Source of the DNA: Escallonia rubra | Taxonomy: Eukaryota; Streptophyta; Magnoliopsida; Escalloniales; Escalloniaceae | Direction of reading: 5' to 3' | Assembly: GCA_033065855.1 (NCBI GenBank) | Contig: JAVXUO010001127.1 | Coordinates: 1 to 64,000 of the forward strand | DNA: 64,000 nucleotides | In this document: positions 23,198-33,700 of the stretch, one piece after another | Position numbering within the stretch: position 1 is the first letter of the stretch | Layout of the letters: every line of letters starts with the position of its first letter | Translations under genes and position numbers: made by a program | The notes under the pieces: generated by a model | What the model was told of the DNA's origin: nothing | The model's input: only the letters and a program-made list of their open reading frames with translations | Database searches by the model: none

Positions 23198-25698
23198 TGT
23201 AATACCCCGAAATTTTCTTTTCCTTATGCAAATTTAATATTTTTGATTAATTAAGTTTGTGGTCTTTTGTTCACGTTAAGAAAATGAATTGTGACTGTTT
23301 CTGAAATTTCCGGTTCAATGAAAGTGGTTTCATTCGAATCAAAACTTATTGATTATAAAGTTTTTGAGTTATGAAATATTCGGTCGAAGGAAAATATTTT
23401 GGCTTCGAATAAAAATGATTTTCTGAAGTTTTAGTCGACTAAAAAGTGTTTCAATTGTGTAAAAATGGTTTTCTGGACTTTTAGTCGAATTTAAGGGTTT
23501 CAGTCGAATTTAAATGTTTTAGTCGACTAAAAGTGTGATTTCAGTCGACTAAAAGTTTGGTCGATGAACAGTGATTTTTGAACAGTAATTATGAACAGTG
23601 ATTTTGAACAGTGATTTTGAACAGTAAATGTGAACAGTGATTTTGAACAGTGTTTTGCGAACAGTGTTTTTGGAAAGCTTCGACTAAAAGTGAGTTTTAG
23701 TCGACTTAAAGTGTTTGATTCGACTAAAAGTGGGTTTCAGTCGACTAAAAGTGTTTCGGTCGACAAAAAAGTATTTAAATTGTGTAAAAATGGTTTTTTT
23801 GGAGTTTTAGTCGAAGTTATAGGTTTTAGTCGAATTTAAAGGTTTTAGTCGACTAAAAGAGTGATTTCAGTCGACTAAAAGTTTGGTCGATGAACAGTGA
23901 TTTTGAACAGTAATATGAACAGTAACCATGAACAGTGATTTTGAACAGGAAAATGTGAACAGTGATTTTGAACAGTGTTTTGTGAACAGTGTTTTTGGAA
24001 AGATTCGACTAAAAGCGAGTTTTAGTCGACTTAAAGTGTTTGATTCGACTAAAAGTGACTTTTAGTCGACTTAAAGTGTTTGATTCGACTAAAAGTGGTG
24101 TTTTAGTCGACTGAAAGTGAAAAAAAAAAAAAAATTCATTCGACTCAAAGTTTGTGTTTCAGTCGACTCAAAGTGTGTTTTAGTCGACTCAAAGTGGTTC
24201 ATTCGAATGCAAACTTAAATTTTTGTCCCTCTATATATATAGTGTTCTATTTCCATTTCTAGCCTTTTTGGGGGATTCTCTGTTTCTTTTCTTCTCCTTG
24301 TAAGAGAGAGAGAGAGAGAGGAAGATGAAGAGAAAGAGAGAGATTGAAGAAGATGGCTTGGAAAATTTGGAAGCTCTAAGGAGGAGCTTAAGGATTTGTG
24401 ACTCTCAAGAGGCTTGATTAAGGTAAGGGTTTACTTTTGAAATTCGAATCCGCGATGGACCAATCGCTCATGTAAGTCTTTAGATTCTTTTCTTTTGAAA
24501 TCCGAGCCTCTTCATATGGGGATAAATGATTCTTCGTCTCGTTTTTGTTTTGAACTTTGTTAAGAATGACTTGTTGTCAATTCTATGATTTATGAAAAAT
24601 CAAATTCCGTCCGATTTGTTTGACCTCAGAATATTGACGTATTGATATCGTCGTTTCAGTGATTTATGATCGTTATTATTTTCGTGAACTCCACTTATTG
24701 GTTGACGAGTTCGTTGTTTGATAATGTGATTTTGGAACTTCTGAATATGGTTTGATTTGTCTGATATTTGATACCGGTTATTTTGAGATTTTGTTTTGGT
24801 GACTTTATGAGCCATGTCACAGTGTATGTGACTTATTTCCGACTTACCCACGTGGATTGAAACGTGGGCTAGCTCAGGGGAGTTGAGCTAGAGATCGCGA
24901 TCTTACTTTCCGAACCGGCCTCATATGTCAGGAGTGACGTATGTGACCACTTTCTGAATGGCTCTCTAGTGTCTGTTTCGATACTATCTGTTTCCGAACT
25001 CAGATGTATTTTGATATTTGATATTTGGTTCGATAGTGTCTGTCTCCGTACTCAGATACATTTTGACATTTGATATTCGGTCTGACATCTCTAGTGTCTA
25101 TTTCCGTACTCTGATATAATTTGACATTCGAAATCTGGTTTGATTATCTGTTCCGTTAAAACAAATTTGGTGCTTCCGAAATTTCGTTTCTCTGTTATCT
25201 TTGGGTTCCGACTGATTGGTCCTTTGAGCGACCTTACTGGGCATTTGGCTCATTCCCTTATTGTTTTTCCTTTCAGGAGGTTAGTAGGTGGGATTTCAGA
25301 TTTGAAGGGCTAGCTGTGTGACCAAAGTTAGCTGCCTTATTTCAGAGTTAGTATTGACATTTAAGTGTATTTAATTAGGACAAGTTGGTATTGTTTAGGT
25401 TTTGTTTTGAACTCCGTGTTGGAGTAAATTTTTGGATTGTATAAAAGTTTTGGCCCCTATGACAGTTATTGATATACTCTTGGGAGTTATTAGTGCATGC
25501 ACTGATCGACCGTTTGGAATATTTCTGATATTTTAAGGTTTTCTGATTTCGTTTGGGGGACTTTCGATATTGTTTCGTTTGGGATTATAGTGTATGCTCT
25601 GATTTACCAATTTGAAGTCTTTTGATAATTATGGAATTTTATCTGATCTTTGTATAATTTGGCATTAACGCTCCGTTAATAAAATCCGGGGCGTTACA
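23198..25698 (+). mobile_element. solo LTR, 2.5 kb, with 5-bp target duplication
   Basis: The segment begins TGTAATACCCCGAAATTTTC and ends CCGGGGCGTTACA, classical TG...CA ends. It is flanked on both sides by ACTGT (23193-23197 and 25699-25703). A TATA-rich stretch at 24231-24241 is followed by a leader-like CT/GA region, as in U3-R. The length and GGGGCGTTACA end resemble LTRs of the Tekay/Del chromovirus group (inference). It contains no gag or pol frames. It sits inside the internal region of the element spanning 21256-28563, so it inserted later. Confidence 0.88.
23400..24200. repeat. interspersed GTCGACTAAAAGTG and GAACAGTG motif arrays
   Basis: Dozens of short copies of TTTTAGTCGACTAAAAGTG-like units alternate with two clusters of GAACAGTGATTTT (23560-23665 and 23890-23990). 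The AGTCGACT core is palindromic. The two halves (about 23450-23700 and 23780-24000) are a larger tandem duplication of the same order of motifs. The array lies in the U3 part of the solo LTR, ahead of its TATA-like stretch. Confidence 0.9.
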
Positions 25699-26384
25699 AC
25701 TGTGACTAGCTAGTAACTAAAGTTGCCAAAATATTGACACACTTTTAGCCTAATTCATCAATCACTTATCAGCCTTACAAACATAACAGTACATACGCTA
25801 ATTGTAAACATCAAATTCCGGAACTCTAAACCCACATACATCTTAATACTTCAAACACACGGTTACTTAAGACAACATCAAACTCAAAATTTATGCCCAT
25901 ATTTGTCAACTACGAAAGGTCACAAACTCAAAATCTAAGACTTAACTAAAATTACAACGACATAATGTCTATGTAATTCACTAACCAAATGATGAGATCA
26001 CATAATGATCAATATCCCCCCCCCCCCCCTATTTTTAGTGTGATCTCAAAATCAAAACCAAGTCCATCGAACAACCTTCGAAGTATACCACTTTGACTTA
26101 GCCGATATGGATAACTAATTTCTATACGCACTTACAAATCACACCAAAGACCATCATGCTTTCACTGCGCACTCTACCTCAAAACAAACCAACTCAAACT
26201 ATTATCAAATCCATTCATAGAGAAAAATATTATCTTAATTTCACATATATCGTGCATCCACCAAAATTTAAGTCTCTAACCTATCATATCACTTATAAAT
26301 CTCAATCACAACCTTTATAGCATATAGCTCCTAGTTGTTAGAGCTAATCACTAGAAGATCACAATCTTTAACCATCCTCTTTTC

Positions 26385-26670
26385 TAAAGCAATCCATCTT
26401 GGCATGATAGGAAGACAATAAGTCCATACCCAAAATTTCATCGAAGTATTTCATATCCAGAATAATTATGTCAACTCTTCACTATCTATCCTCAATATTG
26501 ATGGGGATATCATTATAAACCATAGGGGCCACCACAGGATTTTCTATAAGGGTAACTACATATAGCTGTGGTTTCGAGTTTCTAGGTCTAACACTTAGAT
26601 ACTTACAAAACGATATTGAAACAAATGAATAAAGTGGCATTAGGATCTAGTAATGCCAACACCTTCTTTC
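26385..26670 (-). pseudogene. broken retropepsin region of a Ty3/Gypsy pol gene
   Basis: On the minus strand, fragments in more than one frame resemble the aspartic protease of plant Gypsy elements. They include a degenerate active-site segment, LLDPNATLFI, where a D-S/T-G-A motif is expected, and downstream ILGMDLLSSYHAKMDC, close to the usual ILGMDWL-type motif. Stop codons and frame changes separate the pieces, so it cannot be functional. Its orientation matches the LTR element around it. Confidence 0.7.
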
Positions 26671-27010
26671 CAATTCACTTCAAAAATATATGTCACCATA
26701 TCACTTGTATCTTAAAATCACAACATTTTCCGTACCCTACTTGATAGATCAATTCATAGACATCAAAAGATCATAGTCCTATTCTTCAATCCTCCTCTTT
26801 GATTAACACTTAAAAATATTTGAATTCCAAAGGCAAGTAACATTAGTTCTACTATTGCGTATTCGACCTAAATCCCAAGCTTATGCCCAATTGGCCAATT
26901 CTCAATCTTATGCTCAAATATAAAATAAATTCTCAAAACTTAATCTATATTTTTAAGATCTAATCCCAATAACATATATCTTAGGCTTAGGAGTCTACAA
27001 AATCTCAAAC

Positions 27011-27026
27011 CTAAGCTCTGATACCA
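27011..27026 (-). other. primer binding site for initiator tRNA-Met
   Basis: The minus strand reads TGGTATCAGAGCTTAG directly next to the right LTR. This matches the 3' end complement of plant initiator tRNA-Met and sets the direction of the retrotransposon. Confidence 0.85.
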
Positions 27027-28563
27027 TTCTATAACGCCCCGAACTCGAGGGTCCGAACACGTCCTTTAAACAAAATCGAATCCAAAACGTAACAACCGTA
27101 ATGGTAGAGCAGAGGATCTAAAATACCACAAACATAGTTATTTGAATCTCAAAATCTTAACTCCAATTTTTTTTTTATTACAATCTCTCAGACTAATTAT
27201 CTGAATCCAAAGGAAAAATAAATCAACAAACTAATATTTCGTCTAAAGAAATCATAAACTCTATTCTCAATATCAGAAACCAAAGGAATTTCCGCCGCTG
27301 TACTAATATCTCGCCATTCGTGCTATTTTTGGCCTGGAAGAGGAAGAAAATGAAAAATAAATGAGTGAACACGAATTGCCCGGTAAAAGTTTTTACACAC
27401 AGAGGGCCAAAACGAATACGAAACATGAGTTATCGAGTAGAGTCAATAAATAAGAATTTCGATAATTCAGTCAAATTTTACAAACAAATAACGAAAGTGA
27501 TCAAAAGATGGTTAAATAATCCATGAGTCCATTATCAAACACAATTTATCAAAACTTGTGGGTGTCACATACACAAATTACTTATTATTAAGCATCACAA
27601 ATCATGTTTATACCATGTTGAATATCGCAGCCGGCGCGTCATATATAAGTCACGGTTATCAAAAGTGACTTTCAAACACAAATATCACCCACAAAGTAAT
27701 TTGATAAATATAGCAAATATTCATATAAAGTCTAAAAATAGTCATTATAGACTTAAACTAAAGAGAACAAAAATACGAGTTCAACGAAACAAAAATCGGT
27801 TCGATCGGAGATCTGATGGATGAGATATCATCAAAAGAAATTTTGATAGTGAATTAAGGATATGAAAAAATAATGTAACTTTCAAAAGAAAAAGGGCCAC
27901 CAAGAAGGCGACATGCGGCCTCATGACCACACGTCCACGGTGATGGAATTCAAGAAGCAATCCCATGAATAGGTAAGTACAAAGTAAACGATGAATTAAG
28001 AATGAAATGACGTGTACTTTGAGAACCATTTTGCAAACCGTATACATCGAGCAATAAAAAGATGCTGAACCCAATGAAAACGGGACTAATTTATAGATTC
28101 ACAATGACGCAAACAATTTTGGTGTGTATCAATAAATTAAGAATGCATAAAAAAATTTACCACAAAGTAGCGAATATAATGTAAAAAATCTTCTCTTTAT
28201 CTTAGATCAATCATCACCTTTTGGTTGAAGACTCTTATATATTCTTCCCCCTTATATAGTTCGATAATCTAATTATAATATAACTTGAAGTCTTAATTGG
28301 TAATTGCTAGTGCAATCGTAATACAACTTAAAGTCCTCATACTAATTTAATCACAATATGACTTAAATTCTAATCCAAGTCGAAATCTTCTTCTTCCTTT
28401 TTCCCCTCTAATCCAATCACATTAGCTACTAATACTATTAAATATGAATTTCGTCACTAAAAGGACTCCAAGTAATCTCTATAAGATCCATTACTTAATT
28501 CAAAATCAGTATAATTTTTTTAATTATTACTTACAGAAGTAGTCAAAAATCCGAGATATTACA

Positions 28564-30510
28564 ACCGCTGCTCGTGATTTCACAGGAAAGAGTTGAGCAA
28601 GGCCAGAGTATCTGTCTTAAATCATTTCAACTTGGAGATGTGGTCATTCCAACTTAGCTTGAAGTTTGTGTGATTTTGTGTCTGATTGGCCAGGCACTTG
28701 GACCAAAGTAGCCAATTCGCCTCCAGATGCCGTTGGCACAAAATTGTTGATCGAGTGAAGAGCGTTGTCTCTACAAGTTTAAGAAACTGGAGGAGGGATT
28801 GCCGATTGTGTTGCCTCGCCGTTATTAATGAAGCGGGATAAGATTTCTCTGTTATATGACACTCCTACTATAATAACTTTAATAACAAATGATTGTCAAG
28901 AATATAGTTTTTTCATTGTTGCTAAAATTTATAGTGACAATCTTTTCCCGTTAAAATGCATGAAACGATATTTTGTTATCACAACAAAGGTGTTGCACTG
29001 TAGTGGTGGATTTAACTCAAATGAATTGTTGTTGTTTGGACGGTAACAAAATGTGGGTAAAGCTGTATGTTCAATCGACATGAATACCAGTCATGTAGGA
29101 TCGCATTTTGATTATGACTCCTCGATCAAACAAGAATATTTGCTCATCAAAGGATCCTCCTACATTTTAATTATGACCAAGTCTACATAAATTAGCTCCT
29201 AATTACTAGCATCAGTTATTGCTTAATCAGATAAAAATCTTTGCTCATCAAGTACCTTCTTCCCGTATGGTGATCAAACCCTAGTAGGAGCCGCCTCCTC
29301 GTACATACTCCCACCAGCTCTAAGACAGCTTTTTGTGACCAAGTGCGTTGCTCTCATACTCTCTTTTGACTTCTCCTCTTCGATGTTCAGACTTGTCATC
29401 AATTTGTATCTGCAATCCATACACGCGTCAGTGATTCGTGAATCAGATTCGAACAGAACCCTGAATTCCATCGAAGCGAAAACGTGCTTCAAACTCTTGA
29501 ACTCCAAAATTGAACTTGTAGTGTTCAAAGAAAATACCTGGTCAAAGAGGATTTAAGAAAATGACTCCTGACTGCACCTTGGAGGTCCAGGCAACATTAT
29601 AAGGAACATCCAAAAGGTAAATAACAAGGACTGGAGCAACATTGATGCCACTGCACAACACACTAGCATTCAAATGATATCCCCAAATAAGGCTAAAATA
29701 AGATGCTCTGAGGGACAATTCCGTATACGTTGTCCAATAAAGCTTGGCCGGAGCAACAATGCGGAATCTATAAAAATAAAAAATAATGTATGATACTTGT
29801 TTTCAATTATCAATGTGGTGGTCATAACAAGCTTGAGACAACTACCATTGGGTTATCTTGAGAAAACTATGTCGTTGACGATAGTTTTAGCACAAAAATC
29901 TATTCGCGAATCATCATTAACTTTTGATCATCATCTTTAAGAGAAAATATTCTCGTCATACCTGAAAAAATCGTTGCTAAATATACTTGATCGTCACCTC
30001 TTTCCTTCCACATGCTGTGATCTTTTAAATCGTACTTCAATAAAATCTGGATCCGAACAAGCCCCATAAACGATAATTGTTCAGTCTTCGCTACACTCAA
30101 TAAATCATTCTAGATTTTTCTTGGATCACTATTTTTTCAATCAAATTTACGCCGAAATACTCTGGTTTTCAAAATATTTTGAAAACCATGTCAAATTTTA
30201 ACAACTGTTCTGCTATTCTTCGTCCGTTAAACTTCGAGATAACAAGACACTTTTCATCCGTGAAATTTCACTTTCCGCTCCGCTTTATATGATTACTCCA
30301 AGATGAAAACAAGAGCTAGATGCTTCCCATTGAGATCTAGTTATGGATACTGCGGTTGCTTTCGTGTACCAAAATTTGGTACCATTTCCACTTTTAACAC
30401 CCATAAATAAATATGCTTTCCCAAAACAGTTCAATTACAGTTACAGTCCAGCCACTTTTTGCCTTGGGATGACCCTTTTACCCTCGACCACAGAGCCTAT
30501 CACGGGGTGA
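28564..30510. other. intergenic region with an unrecognised coding-like stretch
   Basis: On the minus strand, about 29556-29768 is open for roughly 70 codons after an acceptor-like TTTTTATAG, with segments such as IVAPAKLYWTTYTELSLRAS and VLVIYLLDVPYNVAWTSK. Other open pieces lie at 29274-29528 and 29900-30100, the latter with LLKYDLKDHS. I do not recognise a family, and I could not join the pieces into a gene with a sound start. It may be a decayed gene. The rest looks like ordinary AT-rich spacer. Confidence 0.35.
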
Positions 30511-30710
30511 CACGTGGGGAGGTTAACTTCCATCCTGACAAGCGACAAGTGCCTGCGGTAAAGACCGACAGTTTATGTTGCAGACGTTTTTCGTTCCGAG
30601 CAACAAGTGGCGAAAATGTCTCGCCCCACGAGTTAACCTGTGCACACATCACGCCGTCAAAACACGCACTTGACGCCGTCAAACACCCCCCCCACTTTGC
30701 TCTATATAAA
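30511..30710 (+). promoter_or_regulatory. core promoter of the GH27 gene
   Basis: TATATAAA at 30703-30710 lies 54 bases before the start codon. A G-box, CACGTG (30511-30516), lies about 190 bases further up and could bind bZIP or bHLH factors. Their use is inferred from position only. Confidence 0.55.
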
Positions 30711-30763
30711 CGAAAATCACTGTGGCAAAGAGGAATCCACTCTCTCCCCTTTCAAAAACAGCC

Positions 30764-33700
30764 ATGGCAATGAAGCTCTTGGCTTTGAGCTTTCTCTGTT
30801 GCTTCTTCAGTCACTACATTACAAGGTTATCCCTCTTTTTCTTTTTCTTTTCCCTTTTTTTTCCAATAGTGGTTCTCTATATCTTTATCGCTGTTGGAAT
30901 TCAAGAGATACTATGATCTTCTGATCCTTTGGTGTTTGGTGAATGAATGTGTGTGAAGAAATACCCAGTTCGTAGAATTATTCTGAGTGCATTGTAAGAA
31001 TTGGTTTGTGAATTTGTTGTTGTCTGATAAAGAATACAACTTGATTTTATTTGGAAATATGTTTAATAAACCAATCTACTTGATTTGGAGGAATTTTGTG
31101 ATCGGCAAAAGGTACAGGCATGAATGCACACGGTACAACTCTTGTGACACCCTTTCGTTCTCTGGAGTTTGAAGGGTTCTCTTTTGCGCGTATGCAACTG
31201 GATCCACTTTTTCCTTTTACAGTAGTTTTGCTTCTTGGTTGAGGATGTTGACTTCTTTTCGAGGTTTTTTGGCTGAAGAAATTAACATATGCATTGAAAC
31301 TGTAACTGAAGGACCCTTTTCAGTGCGTCATCTGAAACTATTGGATGCACAGTTCATGGAATCCTTAAGTGCAGCTTTGAAAGGACTCTTTTCAGTGCGT
31401 CATCTGAAACTATTGGATGCACAGTTCATGGAATCCTTACGTGCAGCTTTGAAGTTGATTGCAGCATTTATTGAATTGTTGGAAATGTGTGCATTTATGC
31501 TGGTTTCTGAATTAATCAAGAGGGAAAAAAAAAAGAAATTAGACAAAAGTATATGCAATAATGCTTATGGTACAACCCTGCAAAGCTGAAGATTCTCTTG
31601 GATACATCCTTCTGTTCTCCTGTGTACTGGATTTTGTTTGTAGTTATGTACTGAATCCAATTTTCTCCTTTTTCTTGTAGTCTTTTTTTTGTGTTGATTT
31701 ATTTGGCCGGCTTCTTTTACGGCGCATTTTCAGGGTATTATCTGAAACTCAAATCGGGGATGGAGAAATACGTGCTAGCTTACCTCCAAGAGGTTGGAAC
31801 TCTTATGATTCCTTTTGCTGGGTCGTTTCTGAAGAGGAGTTTCTTCAAAATGCAGAATTGGTTGCTCAGCGGTTGCATGCTCATGGATATGAGGTATTTA
31901 AACATTACAAATGAAGTGGCTATGTTTACTCAATTCCTTCTAAGGTTTGAAAAAAATGAGTGCAAAGATAAATCAATGGTTAATTGCCAACATGTTCTCT
32001 GATATATGACATGCTTTGAACATCCTGCCCTGTACTACTTCTTAGGCAATTTATCCATCAAACGATGAGGCTTTCCAAACATTTCCCTTAGCTGCTTTCA
32101 TTGAGATTCCAGCAAGTGTTAGTTTAGTCAACTTTGCCGACAGTTACAACAAAGCCCTTGTACGACATTTCCCTTAACTGCTTTTACTAAGATTCCATTG
32201 GAGTGTTAGTCTAGTCAACTTTACCGACAGATACAACGATGCCATGGTATGAGCGATAAGATTCCCAGACAATTAATGTTCATGTATATAAACACTAAAG
32301 GATCGTTTCAGCATGAAGCCAAATGTGTTGGATATGAGGCCTAACATATATTTATCTGTTTCCCTGTCTTGTGATATTCTGTAGTATGCGGTGGTAGATT
32401 ATCTTTGGTATAGGAGGCACGTGAAGGGTGCTTATGTTGACTCTCTTGGTTTTGATGTAATTGATGAATGGGGAAGGATGGTTCCTGACCCGGTTAGATG
32501 GCCTTCATCCAAAGGTGGGAATGGGTTCACTGGCGTAGCCAAGAAAGTTCATAGCATGGGCTTGAAATTCGGAATTCATATTATGAGAGGTATAAGCACA
32601 CAGGCCGTCAATGCGAATACCCCTATCTTAGACATCACAACGGTATTGCTTCGCCCTAAACAATAGCTAAATTTTGTGCATCTCTTCTACATCAATTTTT
32701 TTATTGGTGGTAAAGTACCTTAATATGCAAATTCATTTGAGGAAAGGAAGTTTAGAGCTATTAATGAAAGTTGCATGCATGGTAAGCTTTAATTTATGTG
32801 GCTTTCCTGTGCTTTGTATATATATAATAGGGAAGTGCTTATGTAGAGGCTGGTCGTCAGTGGCACGCAAGAGATGTAGGGATGAAGGAGAGGTCTTGTG
32901 CATGGATGCGGAATGGTTTCATGAGTGTAAATACCAAGTTGGGAGCTGGAAGAGCATTCTTGAGGTCACTTCATCAACAGTATGCTGACTGGGGCATTGA
33001 CTTTGGTAATCTGGCAGTTGCCAACTAGAAATTCATTTACTTATGTTTCACATAGTGTTTTGGAAAGTCATACACACTTCAACTGCCATTAACTTGGTAA
33101 TTTTCTGTTTTCTCTGTAGTGAAGCATGACTGTGTATTTGGTGATGACTTGGATATAGATGAGATAAGTTTTGTTTCAGAGGTACATCGGCTTGATAATA
33201 GATGACATCCCTTTTCAACCTGTCTCAGATATTCTGTCTGGGGATTTACGTGTGGGGAATTCAAGCGAGGCAAATAACCTCTGAAGTTCCATTGTGCAGG
33301 TCTTAAGGAAAAGCATGACTCCAATCCTATATTCCCTGTCTCCTGGAACAAGTGCTACACCAGCAATGGCAAAGGATGTCAGTGGCCTTGTTAACATGTA
33401 TAGAGTAACTGGGGATGACTGGGATACATGGGGAGACGTTGCCTCCCATTTTAATGTTTCAAGGTAGATCTATTGTTTATATTCGTTTTTTGGTCCTTCC
33501 ATCTTTTGTCCTCCTATTTCTGGCTCTTCTCTACGTTGTTGTGTTTGACTACTGAACTACTTAATGCATTTCCTTTCTAACTATGTCCCAGAGATTTCTC
33601 TGCTACAAATATGATAGGAGCCAAGGGTTTGTTGGGCAAGTCGTGGCCTGACTTAGACATGCTGCCTCTTGGATGGCTTACTGATCCAGGTGAGAAATGG

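Larger units (their letters stand above)
21256..28563 (-). mobile_element. decayed Ty3/Gypsy LTR retrotransposon, minus strand, with nested insertions
   Basis: Two direct, diverged LTRs bound the element: 21256-22744 and 27030-28563. They share CGAGGGTCCGAAC, AACGTAACAACCGTAATGGTA, AAAATCGGTTCGATCGGAGA and many other blocks. Next to the right LTR, 27011-27026 reads on the minus strand as TGGTATCAGAGCTTAG, a primer binding site for initiator tRNA-Met. Next to the left LTR, a run of 15 C (22745-22759) is a polypurine tract on the minus strand. Both place the element on the minus strand. The minus-strand LTR begins TGTAATATC and ends GGCGTTACA. A broken protease region lies at 26385-26670. The left LTR lacks about 430 bp present in the right one and holds a MITE. 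The internal part is interrupted by a solo LTR. No clear target duplication was found. Confidence 0.85.

Noticed and set aside
31239..31589. 116-codon frame within GH27 intron 1
   Set aside because: It is built mostly from a 72-bp tandem duplication and lies between well-supported exons.
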